DNA from: Aphelenchoides besseyi
Lineage: Eukaryota > Nematoda > Chromadorea > Rhabditida > Aphelenchoididae
NCBI GenBank assembly: GCA_024699855.1
Contig: JAMPIQ010000002.1
Location: forward strand, 5,332,001-5,396,000
Length of the DNA: 64,000 nt
Direction: 5' to 3'
Shown: positions 46,639-56,355 of the stretch, in pieces
How the letters are laid out: the number at the start of each line of letters is the position of its first letter
Numbering within the stretch: position 1 is the stretch's first letter
Made by a program: the position numbers and the translations under genes
The notes under the pieces: model-generated
Seen by the model: only the letters and a program-made list of their open reading frames with translations
What the model was told of the DNA's origin: nothing
The model's database searches: none

Positions 46639-49600
46639 GTTGACTTGTAATTAGCAGAGATGCAACTTAATCGACATACCAACCCATCATTTCAACTAAA
46701 AAGTCATACGATTCTTAGCAATGAAACATAGGAAGCAGCAGATCTAAAGTTAAGGCTGTAAGAATAGATAGTTGAAATTGAAATTAGAGGGCAATAGGTC
46801 GAGAATGAAGTCATAGGCTTCAATTGCAATCTGAGAGCTTTCGACTAGAAATCATATCATGGGGTGACAGATAACAACAACTATCGTTCTTAGTCAATTC
46901 TACAGCTTCTGAAACTTACACCTTGCAATCTTCTTACCGTAAGATGTCCACGTGAAATTCGCATTCGAAGATGCGAATTCTGATGCAAATCCGAGTAAAT
47001 ATGCAAATTTTGAAACTGATGTCCGACAGTTTTTCGAGTTGTCTTCATTCAACTTTCGTTCAACGATTGTGGTGACTTCTGCTTTTTGTGTTCTTGTGCT
47101 CTCTGTATTATTGTGCTCTAAACGCGACGATGTTCAAGGAACGTTCAAGTCGTGCGTGTCTCGGCGGCAGTGGACCGGGAGGTCGAGGCGGCCGACGCCG
47201 AGCGGTTCGCGCAGCTCGTCCTCGTGGCACCGGTCCCGAGCCATTCAATGCGATCCGTTGGCTTCAATTTGTGGTCTTCGGTATCTGCATTTTCAAGTCC
47301 AGTGACCTGGTGGCAGTAGGCTCTGGCAACTGTTTCAATCAATTAGGAGACGGCTTTTATTTGAACGGCGCATGTACCAACGGAACGATGGTTATGAACC
47401 TCGGTGACCATGAGGAACTCAAGTTCAATATGGATTACGGCAAAAAACTTGAGATGGCTGCTAAATGGTATGTTTTTCGGTTCATCTCATTGATTTGATA
47501 ATTATGTTTTAGGATTAGTTTGACCGTTGGCGGGCTTTCAATGACGGGAACTGCGGGTGTTGATGAACTTGGATCAAAATACTTCGTAACTGGTAAGAAT
47601 ACAAATCTTTGAAGCTATCAATTTTAATTTCAGGTGGTAACATTTATTATTACCCAATCCAAGGCAAAGTTGATGGCGATGGTTCATGTTAAAAAGCTCT
47701 AGCAAACCGGACTTCGTACAAGTGGCCAAAGGAGCACCGAATTTTGAAAAGACTTGGATCGGGTACAAGACCTCGGTCGAGTACTTGGGCAAGTCGAATC
47801 TTACGGCGTTGACCTTCAGATTCGTAAGTTCATTCAGATGACTCTCGTCTAAAGGACTTCATTTCAGTTTGATGCCAAGGAATACGATCCGTCCAAGGAC
47901 AAGATGCCGGTTTACCTTGTGGTGATTATCATCGTGGCTGTCTTGTAAGTCACTCAATTGTCTTCATGACTTCTTTTTTCTAGGGTTGGACTAGGGGTGA
48001 TTGTCGCAGCTATCGTTGGTGTGGTCTGCTGCTGCGTGGTGCGACGCAAGAACAAGAAGGTAAGTGTCGATGCAAAAAGATGCAGGCCAATCACAAAGAC
48101 CTCGGACTAATTCTCTTGTTCCTGTTTCAGTTGGCAGCTGCTGCGCCGGGAGAGAATAAGTCGACAACCTACGAAGGTCGCATCAAAGAGGCAAAGTCGC
48201 GGGCCGAGTTCTTGGGATACGAATTGCCAGAGAAACCCAAGTTGCACGAGTCCTTCCTTGAAAACCGAGGCAAACCGAAGTCCAAAAAGTACTCCGTCGA
48301 GGCCACGGCTCCACTCAAATCACTCACCGACAAGCAGCTCATAAACACGGGCAAGGCATGGAGTCCACTCATGGACCGCACTCAAGAAGAATCAGTTCGC
48401 ACCGCCGTAGAAGAGCTTCGTTCCAGGGAAGCCGCCGTCGAGTTCGAGTACCCTCTGATGGCTGAGCCGAAGTTCAAGGTCATCACTCATCTGCTCTCTT
48501 TGCCGATTTGGTGGCAACGATTCGATTTGTACTTCGACATGCCAGTCGAAGTTGTTCGCCCGCTGATCAAGGAAGCGAAAGAACGTTTGATCCGATACCG
48601 CAACACCTTCCCGGAGGTAAGTCCATTTGCTTTTAATGTTTACTAATCGTCCTAATTTCAGGGCTCGGTTTTGCGGGCGACAATCGACAAAGACATGGAG
48701 GAACTGGCACAAGTGGAAATGGTCGCTGACCAAGTGTCAGCGGCCAAGACGGGCGCGAAGAAGGTGAGTTATAGCATTCATGTCTGATCGAACATTTTTC
48801 AGTATCGCCTTCCATACTCCTTCCAAACTGGAGAGGAGTTTGGCATGCTTTTTCAGCCACAACAGATCTTCGCCGCGTGCAACGAGGGAATCAACAAAGA
48901 GCAGCTCATTGAACTACGGCGAATCATAAAGGAGATGGAGAAGCGACTCCAGACCATGGTGAGTTCATTCTTCGCAGCACCAGTCATCACTTTGTTTCAG
49001 AGAACAAAACAGTCTTCGGTGAGAAAACGGCGAAGGATGTCGATCGAATTCGCCTCAAGTCCGAACAAATCGACAACTTGAAGTTCTTCGCGTGGCTTTC
49101 TGCGCGTTTACTCGGAATCGACATGAACGAGCCGAGGATCAACCCCAACGCCCACTGAACCGGCCATCAATCTTCTTTTTTTTTTGTCTGTTGTTGATTG
49201 TTGTGCGCGAAATAAAAGTGTAGGAGAAAGTTGGATTGATTGTTGGTTGTAAGATAGGACTGAAGTTGAGAGGAGCATAAGGTTCTATGATCGGATATGT
49301 CCTTAAACTGTCGGTCGACGGTCATTTGAGAATCTCTTGGTCAAATCGACGAAGATCCACTTGTCAACAAGGTGGTTATGAGAGCAGAAGATGCTCGCCG
49401 CAGGAAACATCTCAATTGAAATGTGCATTTTAAGGAAGTCGAAAGGATACTGAAAAGTTGATCATTCGGTCTTCAGTCGGTCGGATTGGAGAGTCGACGT
49501 TTTGATGGCTGACGAGGACAACACGCCGTCGCCTCAGCAGCAAAACGGCAATGGAACTCCGACGCTTGGTGTCGAAGCTGAAGGACAAAACGAGGAACAT

Positions 49601-49803
49601 GAAGAATCTGAAGGCGAAGAAAACAGTCCGATTGTCGTGAGTTCGACTTAATTGACATGAATAAAAGTTTTAGGTATGATGCAAGACGATGAGTAACACG
49701 GATTGGTTCCAATGGACGACGTTGCTTTTCAAGCAGAATGGCGCCTATTGGGTTCGCAGTACATACGAGAATTCGGATAAACAACGAGTAGACTGACACG
49801 AAA
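46639..49803 (+). repeat. Large inverted duplication, arm 2
   Basis: Nearly identical reverse complement of 7583-10740. It starts at ttgacttgtaattagcagag and ends at the gactgacacg within intron 2 of gene B2. Beyond these points the flanks do not match those of arm 1. It carries gene A2 (frame broken) and the 5' part of gene B2. Confidence 0.93.
47130..49158 (+). pseudogene. Gene A2: frame-broken copy of the membrane protein gene
   Basis: Copy of gene A1 with the same exon layout from ATG 47130 to stop 49156-49158. Around 47680 one G is missing relative to A1 (gatggttcatg versus gatgggttcatg), so the frame reads VDGDGSC and stops. At about 49010 two extra bases (AG) follow the intron acceptor; use of the second AG would restore the A1 frame there. 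Near 47410-47465 a short block is sharply different from A1 (ELKFNMDYGKKLEMAAKW versus DIQFNMDYGSKIGVIGQG), and W of A1 is C at about 47287. As assembled, A2 would make only a truncated ectodomain without the membrane anchor. An assembly error at the one-base loss cannot be excluded. Confidence 0.72.
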
Positions 49804-49917
49804 GTGTCTGTTCGACGACGAACATCTAACGTTCAGTCGAAATGTTCAAGTCCGACATGCAAATTGTTCGAACCATTGGATCCAAACAGCAAAAAGGCGG
49901 TGTGCATCCTAGTGTAA
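49505..49917 (+). CDS. Gene B2: truncated/chimeric copy of gene B
   Basis: Starts at 49505 with the same first exon as B1 and the same 51 bp intron to DWFQWTTLLFKQNGAYWVR (Leu in B1 is Trp here). If unspliced it stops at 49794-49796. If the donor after SDKQR is used, the nearest acceptor (GTTCAG ending 49836) joins in phase to a novel short exon: SKCSSPTCKLFEPLDPNSKK, ending at 49915-49917. That exon is unrelated to B1 exon 3 because the duplication ends inside this intron. So B2 lost the putative beta-trefoil core and may encode a short chimeric protein, or be a pseudogene. Confidence 0.45.
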
Positions 49918-50109
49918 AAACACTATGAATGCAATAAGGATTCGTCTTGCGTGGTGATTCCCGATTGTTGACGATGAAAAGTCGAAATAAAAAGTTCTGA
50001 ACAGAAGGCTAAAGAAAGCAACTTGAAAGATACAAACACAAAGATTTATTCGTTTCGCTCATCAAATCAACAATAAAGTGTGAACAAAAGAAAGCTGATT
50101 AATTGATGT

Positions 50110-50490
50110 GATGATGCGAATACTTCAACCGCTCTTTCCATTCGCCCCGGTCATGAGCGATTTGATTTCAGTTAGTGCCCAACGTTCTTTCCATGTCTTT
50201 ACGCCATCGATCAGCCGGTCTTCCAATTAATCGTTTGCGACCCCAAGGCCTCCAGAATAAGCTTCTAGTTATTCATCGATTGTCCGTTCGTCTTGCAACA
50301 TGATCAGCCAATCGAAACTTATGTTGAAGTGCGTTTTTCACCGCGTCTTTGAATCGTGTTTTTGCTCGGATTTCCACACTTCGAATTTCGTCTCGCAATT
50401 GAATCCCAAGAAGTTTTCGTTCCATTGCTCGTTGTGTTGTTGTCAATTTGGTTCGTTCACTTTTGCGCATTGTCCAAATTCCTAATCCAT
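50110..50490 (-). mobile_element. LINE fragment: C-terminal tail of an RTE-like reverse transcriptase ORF
   Basis: Minus-strand reading gives TTTQRAMERKLLGIQLRDEI, then RAKTRFKDAVKNALQHKFR and ADHVARRTDNR. After an in-frame stop and a frame change it continues WRPWGRKRLIGRPADRWRKD. This order (AMER.LLG ... DHVAR..D.RW ... GRP..RW.D) is the typical C-terminal end of nematode RTE/endonuclease-reverse transcriptase ORFs. Stops and frame changes show it is dead. No catalytic RT core is present here. Confidence 0.75.
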
Positions 50491-50945
50491 GGTTGAATGG
50501 AACTTGTACTCATAAAAGCTGAGATCCTAAAATTTCGAATGTTAGAATAAAGAACGGAGATCGAAACATACCCCGAAGAACGTACTCTTCGAGGATCACT
50601 CGGGCGCATTGTCCAAGTTCCAAGCCATGGTTGAACAAATCAAGCCATGGGTGATTAAGAACACTTATATCCAAAGCGCTTGAATAAGAGCTGAGAGATC
50701 CTGAAAGTCCAAATATGTTAGAATAAAGAACGGAGATCGAAACATACCCCGAAGAACGTACTCTTCGAGGATCACCCTGGCGCATTGTCCAAGTTCCAAG
50801 CCATGGTTGAACAAATCAAGCCATGGTTGAATGGAACTTGTACTCAAAAGCTGAGTGGTCCTGAAATTTCGAATATATTAGAATAAAAAGCAAGAATCAA
50901 ACTCACCTCGAAAAGCGTACTCTTCGAGGATAGCACTTAGACTAG
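50489..50945. repeat. Tandem repeat, ~160-176 bp unit, about 2.7 copies
   Basis: The segment atgttagaataaagaacgg... recurs at 50539, 50715 and, more diverged, 50875. Each is followed by cgaagaacgtactcttcgaggat or a variant, a block gcgcattgtccaagttcc and the motif aagccatggttga. The first and second units are nearly identical. It directly abuts the LINE tail, whose flank (ccatggttgaatggaacttg near 50490) contains part of the same unit, so it may be the element's 3' tail amplified. Confidence 0.8.
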
Positions 50946-51779
50946 AAATTATGGTTTCTGGGAGATCTAAAGACCATTAAATACTGATTGATATCACTTA
51001 AACCTGACCTCTAGCTATGAGGACCGCGAGGTGTTTTCTTTGTGAACAAAGCGCTCAAACCACAGATTACTGTTTCGCGGTGACACTATCACCAATTAAT
51101 GAATAGCAAAACTCAAAACAAACCTTAAGGTAAAACGGAAGTTGCAGTTTGCCGCGAGAACGCTTCTCTTCTGATAGAAAATTTCAAATCATCAGTAAGT
51201 GACTCCGAGGATTTTACCTTCATCAGTTAATATGATGTAACCACACCTACTAAAATGTTTGAGGTCCTCGTGAATGGCTGTTCTTCTTTAATGAAACAGG
51301 AATGAACAGCATTCTTTTAGCTGATGAACCGGGAATCACAGCATCCGTGACAATACCAAAGTAGTGTATGGCACAAATTTTTGACCTAAAATCCCAGACC
51401 TCAGCTATTGCCGTAAGCTTGTCGGCAGAGTAATTAATATACTTGTCACTCATCAACCTTCGACCGATGCGCAAAAGCTCGCAGAGCTGTCAATCAACCG
51501 CCGCAGAAAAATCCCTCATACAAAGTGGCAAATTCAACGTTATGATTTATTTGGAAAACTAAGTTAACTTGCTACTGTAGATCGAAACGATTTGTCGTCG
51601 TGCACTAGGTAAAATGACTATTAGTAGTCTTACACAAAATCGATGCACAAAAATGAGCGTACAAATTCTGAAAGAATAAAGGAAAGAACCAAGTAGACTA
51701 AACCTATGGAAACAACACAGTTCTCCAACTCAAAATCATGTTAATAAACGTTCCTATTCCATGAATCTAAATAGAGATT
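50946..51779. other. Unclear sequence, possible transposon debris
   Basis: A minus-strand frame at 51250-51474 (MSDKYINYSADKLTAIAEVW) weakly suggests a decayed transposase, but no catalytic motif is present. Otherwise AT-rich without recognised genes. Confidence 0.25.
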
Positions 51780-52720
51780 GACGTTGGCGACATTCAAATG
51801 TTACCTCAATCGATGTGAGTATCATAAACAACAAGATCAGAAGAGGGATTAATGTAGTGGCAAATACGGATGCTTTTTGTGTGAACAACAACCGATTCAT
51901 TTAGTTCTACAACTCTTGTGTTTGTACTCATGAGATTCTTTATCTGAAGTTTTCGCGTCTTTTCCGACATTTCGACTTCCAATTCGTTCAGCTTACGAAT
52001 TGTTTTGTAAAGTAAACACTTCTGAGAAACAATATTGTTAATGCGGTTATTGTGTTTTAAGGCTTACCATCTCGCCAATAACTATAGTTGGGTTCGGGGT
52101 TGCATTATTGAAAATAAACGGATTTGAGTTGAAAAAACTATGCTTTGTTTACTTATAATCGAAGATTACAAATGTCAATCCAAAAAATTTCCATCAATGA
52201 CAGAAGGCAATACAAGGAGCAACGAAAATTCCAAGAAGTTTGGCATCCGTTAATATCTTCTTTCTGAACATTTGCTTTTTCAATAAAATCGAAAAAACTC
52301 ACTTGCAAATAAAGTACCATTGATAGCCAACTTGAATCGGTAAACTTTGATTGCCAAACTGAAACACACGTTTTAGCTTTAACGAACATCCGATTTACCG
52401 ATAGCTTGAAACTGTAAGCTCCGACGAAGACATAATGCTATTGTTTAAGAAAAAGCTTAACTAGCCATGCAATTATGTGCACCCAAAGATTATGAGGGAT
52501 CTCGAGATTGTCATGATTGAAAATATCAATCAAAGTACGCGTATAAACAACGATGCCGTTTAAAACCAAAAGCTTCTTATATTTCTAAAAATTGAAATCT
52601 CTAGTCAACCTCCACTAACCAACAAAATGCATCAACTACAGAACGAACAAATTTAACATCTTTCCATTGCCTCAATACGTTGGCGGTTATTCATTTCTGC
52701 AATGTTGTTTGATGCTGAAG
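51780..52720 (-). pseudogene. Possible decayed nematode-type 7TM chemoreceptor
   Basis: On the minus strand, an exon-like stretch after a TTTCTCAG acceptor (about 52025) reads KCLLYKTIRKLNELEVEMSE and KTRKLQIKNLMS. This matches the K.T..LQ..L intracellular loop common in Srd/Srh/Str chemoreceptors. After a frame change it reads LFTQKASVFATTLIPLLILL, a membrane helix containing the usual Q.........IPL pattern, then a GT donor. Further upstream, hydrophobic frames (HNLWVHIIAWLVKL) fit other helices but are out of frame with each other. The receptor looks broken. Confidence 0.38.
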
Positions 52721-52859
52721 ATCAAACGTTTAAAGAATGTCGCTGTGGCAAGTCAATTACTTTTTTGAGCAACATAATAATCGCTTTTTTCCACGGATAA
52801 ATGAAGTATATTATACTCAGACTATCAATTATTCTGAAGCAAATCATTTGGACAACAAA

Positions 52860-53377
52860 CTCAGCTCTTTCAGGTACCCATGAAAGCTCATTAGTGCCAA
52901 AACGACGCTCACTAATTTGCCCGTGTTCTTGGACTAAAATCGAACTGTAAGTACATTGAAATGATTTAAGTGTTCTTATTGTTTTCAGTTTTGGCACAGT
53001 TTGTCTTGGAACCACCGTTTTAATCAAAATCTCGCATGTCGATCGTCATCAATCGGGACCACGTAATCTAATGGCCGTTGTAGTGGAACACACCAGTGTA
53101 AGAATGTTTTGATGCTCCAGCCCCACCCCTTTCTCTATATTGTATAAATAGACGAAGAAAGAATAAACGATAGAATAGTCCAAGCGGAGTGCTAGAAGGA
53201 TTTAGGAGCAGGAAAGATCGTAGAAAAGGAAAAATTAGGGAACACCTTTACTCCAGTGAATTGAGAGATGAGGTGATCGCAAAGATCGAATCGTTGAAAC
53301 AGTTTTATCAAGAACGCAAGAAACTCACGAGCATTGAAGAGACCGATGATCATTACGAACATCAACTGCATTTCTAG
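52860..53377 (+). other. Weak candidate small multi-exon gene
   Basis: A possible 5' exon (about 52870-52928) joins across GTAAGT...TTTTCAG to an exon reading LFGTVCLGTTVLIKISHVDR at about 52988-53100. A later open frame ends 53377 (SLKQFYQERKKLTSIEE). The first two join in phase but the link to the last is unproven. A small mitochondrial assembly factor was considered, without convincing motifs. Confidence 0.22.
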
Positions 53378-53604
53378 TCATATCAATCGCATTTCTGTAT
53401 TCATGTTTGTTTATTGAATAAACCTCAACAAAAATTACTTTCGCTTCCGATTAGATTGCCGTCGAGATCTTGTTGTTATTCTCGATTCTTCGTTATTCGC
53501 AATCTCGAAACCTCCGCTATTCGCATACTGATCATCCTCGTTCACTGAGATGGCCGTTGAAGTCGAAAGCTTAGCGGTTGATTATGGACTATTGTGCGCA
53601 GAGC

Positions 53605-54019
53605 TATGAGTTGCCCAACTTGCACAAAATACGTGTATTGCTGAACGTCGAATAACAAACTTGTCCGGTGGTCAAGACGACTACTCGAGCACGTGGTTTT
53701 CAGCTTTTGAGTTTTTGTGTTTAGAGTCGTTGAAATGAATTCTGGATCGATTTGAGTTTCCTTCCTCTTTGCTGTCAATTTTCGAGTTCAGAATAGTTCT
53801 GGCGACTTTTTCTTTGATTCCAATTGCGCATTCCTTTGAACTTTCCAATCTTTCGCGAACTTTCTCGATTTCACGTACCAATTTGATTTCAGTTGAATAT
53901 TTTCGACCAAAACTCGTTTCTGGCACTCGTGGATCATGAAAGTCGTTGCGATGTTTTTGGATGGCAGCTCTATCGCTCTTGAGGTAGGTTTGTAGTTTAC
54001 CGTGTTTACTTGGCGTCAT
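53605..54019 (-). CDS. Small basic coiled-coil protein, unknown; overlaps antisense gene start
   Basis: Minus-strand frame from 54019 (MTPSKHGKLQTYLKSDRAAI) through RNDFHDPRVPETSFGRKYS and EIKLVREIEKVRERLESSKE, then a Lys/Ser/Asn-rich tail. The exon can end at a GT after VLD and splice over about 45 bp to a last exon ending at the stop 53605-53607. The protein is hydrophilic, basic and partly coiled-coil. I recognise no family. Its first about 80 bases run opposite exon 1 of the ubiquitin-like gene at 53936, so one of the two starts may be misassigned. Confidence 0.45.
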
Positions 54020-54465
54020 TTTAGGTCGACGCGTCAATTACTTTCCGAGATCTCAAGGTCATGATTCAGAAAAAGACAGGCATTCCGGCGGACGAACAAA
54101 TTTTGACGACCCCATGCCGTAAGCTAAAAACAACTTCGCTGATTAACAGTTGCATTTCAGATAGAGAATTCTCAGATGATCGAACGCTGTGGGATTACAA
54201 TTTCCATGTAGCACCGGAGACGACTGTTAACTGGTATCAGGAAAGTGAAAGAGGGGTATTTGAAGCGCGACAAGCGGAATTGCAGCGAACGTTGCTGGAA
54301 GAGTATCTCGAAGGCCTTCTCAGTCTACCTCTGAAAATGCAGGATTCGGGCGTTAAAAAAAAGATTGCTGAGACTAAAGAGAAGCTTGGAATCACGCCAA
54401 AGAACCCGGATCCAGCGGAGTCGATGTGCGATTACACTTTGCGTAGACGTCGCCGTGCCCAATGA
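53936..54465 (+). CDS. Ubiquitin-like domain protein with charged C-terminal tail
   Basis: Three exons (53936-53983, 54025-54118, 54161-54465) join in phase across 41-42 bp introns. The N-terminus MKVVAMFLDGSSIALEVDAS continues ITFRDLKVMIQKKTGIPADE then QIL, the ubiquitin-like beta-grasp pattern (dLK..i..ktgip.e.Q.L). After HREFSDDRTLWDYNF the fold continues to VAPETTVNWYQ. The C-terminal half is helical and charged, with PLKMQDSGVKKKIAETKEKL, and ends in a basic RRRRRAQ. There is no diglycine end, so it is unlikely to be conjugated; it is more like an adaptor with a UBL. No named ortholog recognised. Confidence 0.68.
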
Positions 54466-54631
54466 TTGAGGTCAACGTCCACGATCAGGTCTTTCTACTT
54501 ATCCAATTTTCTTTTTACCTCATTTGTTTGGCCAATATAGGCCGTTTAATGCGCTAAATAAATACGTGTATTTTATTTTGTTGTATTAGTTAGAAGATTG
54601 TGATTTTTATAACGGTTTTGCTCGATGATAC

Positions 54632-54851
54632 ATGGTGTTACTGGGGAGATCGTTTGCACGAATCGACTGGATACAATGCCGTGGATTGTCGGGAAGAAGA
54701 AAGATCAATCATGTTGTCACTTACTACGACAACTTGATCGGGATCACGAAGGTGACCGTAGAGAAAAAAGATGTTACTTCAGTGAGTTAATTTCTCAGAT
54801 TGCTTCCTTTATTCTTTTCAGTGTGAATCAACACTCACCAATGCCCAATAA
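54632..54851 (+). CDS. Possible two-exon small protein, unknown
   Basis: ATG at 54632 opens MVLLGRSFARIDWIQCRGLS and VVTYYDNLIGITKVTVEKKD. It splices in phase over about 41 bp (GTGAGT...TTTTCAG, about 54782-54822) to a short end, CESTLTNAQ. A frame beyond this (LNRQKLQDRLKDIHGKLYR, to 54951) is not in phase with it. No family recognised; reported because the splice signals are good. Confidence 0.3.
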
Positions 54852-54979
54852 CGAAGACAAAAAATTAAACCGACAGAAGCTACAAGACCGGTTGAAAGAT
54901 ATTCACGGCAAATTGTACCGAACAGCACGCGGAAGTGATCGGTTGAGCTAGAATTGAATGAGCTTTTATTTTTGATCGT

Positions 54980-55840
54980 TCAGGTAGTTGTATTCGGATA
55001 ACAAAAGAACGTTATGCAATCAAACAGGCGTAGAAGTTGATGGCCGAATTCGAGCAGTTCGAGGGCTGGTAACATGAAGCTTTTCATCAGCTTTCGAACA
55101 AAGTGTGTTGAAGGCTTTACGTGGTTAATTGAACTTGCATTACGAAATAACCAGTGGTTTTGTGCGCAGGTTCGTTGTAAATCTTGAAGACGATTCCACG
55201 TTTTTGAGATTCGGATGTGGGGTTTTTGTTTGACGAAAAGCAGCGGCTTATTGCGATTCGAATGCGATGAACTGGACGCCGTAGACAACAGTCGTTTCAG
55301 CGACCGATTCGTACATCGATAGCCGAGTGTTCGCATCGATAACCCTGAAGCTAAGGTTGCTTAATGGACTCGTTGGTCCTCAAATCCAATGGAAAACAAC
55401 CACTGATTTCGGTATCAAAGCCGAAGAGCTAAGTGTTCCATCCATTGGTTTTGGTTGTCAGTTCTTCTCACCGTTTAGTGCCGCCCAACGCTTAACGGGT
55501 TTCAAGCGGAAAGTCGGTGGTCTGTTAGATCGCCGATGCTTTTCAAATTCTTTTCGTGCACCTCGCTGCTGAGTTCGGTCATTATAACATGACCATTTTG
55601 TCCAACTTCAGTTGTTGTTTCGGATATTGGCGCTCGAAATGCGGTCATACAATTCGTTCCCGGTTTCGATGGTCATTCGTATATCAAACACTGGATTGGA
55701 ACAGCAGCTGGTTCGCGTAAAATGGGACGATTTGATGGCCAAAAATAAACGCGGAAACATTTTGGGTTTTCGTGTTCGTTTTACACCTGAAGAAGAATTG
55801 TTGTGCATGAGTTTTGTTATTTGTGATTGTTATTAAAGAT
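54980..55840 (+). pseudogene. Degenerate fibronectin-III fragments, sidekick-like
   Basis: Pieces of plus-strand sequence read as FnIII strands but in different frames. About 55320-55480 reads ITLKLRLLNGLVGPQIQW; about 55613-55720 reads VVSDIGARNAVIQFVPGFDG then HSYIKHWI; about 55690-55800 reads LVRVKWDDLMAKNKRGNILG then FRVRF. The last two match the start and the nG.ILGyrVrf centre of FnIII domains as in sidekick-type adhesion proteins. The frames cannot be joined by plausible splicing, so this looks like a decayed fragment of a large adhesion gene. Confidence 0.38.
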
Positions 55841-55943
55841 GTTAAAGAAAACCCTTTTGATTCTTGTCGATTTTAACGGTTGAATGGCCGTTTGATTTCT
55901 GCTCATTCACAAACGCCACAACTAACGGTTGCTTTCAGGCGAA

Positions 55944-56355
55944 ATGTCGATTGCCGAAGGAGACTATGAAAAAGGAAAGGAGGTATTCAAGCAGATGTGC
56001 GCGAATTGTCATGCAGTTAGTCAAGAACCTGAGCAGTCAAGTATTGGCCCAACACTCTACGGTGTCGTGAACCGTAAAACTGGCCAAGTTTCGGACTTTG
56101 ATCACTCAACCGTAAACAAAAACAAGGTAATTTATCAGTTGTTTTTTACCATCGAGTTTTAGGGGATTACATGGACACGCGAAACTCTTTCGGAATTTTT
56201 GAAGGATCCAAAAACTTATTCCCGAAACAAATATGAAGTTCTATGGAGTCAAAAACGAAGATCAACTCGCAGCTGTAGTTAAGTTTTTTGTCGAATACCC
56301 GCGTCCGGTACAAGTGCGATTTCAAAATCTCACTCCAGCAGTTTATATTTCCTAA
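55944..56355 (+). pseudogene. Cytochrome c-like gene with a frame break
   Basis: Exon 1 (55944-56126) starts just after a TTTCAG acceptor and reads GDYEKGKEVFKQMCANCHAV, with the CXXCH heme motif (CANCH), then GPTLYGVVNRKTGQVSDF. A 36 bp intron leads to exon 2 (GITWTRETLSEFLKDPKTY). After that the frame reads SRNKYEVLWS and stops at 56280-56282. The neighbouring +1 frame continues the family sequence: PETNMKFYGVKNEDQLAAVV, which includes the axial Met, to a stop at 56353-56355. So about two bases appear lost near 56220. As assembled the protein lacks its second heme ligand. This is either a pseudogene or an assembly error. Mitochondrial electron carrier if intact. Confidence 0.75.

Noticed and set aside
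47145..47342. 65-codon frame antisense to gene A2 (and its twin 10036-10233 in arm 1)
   Set aside because: Reverse reading of the GC-rich first exon of gene A; the duplicate location follows from the inverted duplication.
52988..53377. PET117-like mitochondrial assembly factor
   Set aside because: Only a hydrophobic start followed by a basic helix agrees; the residues expected after the membrane segment do not.
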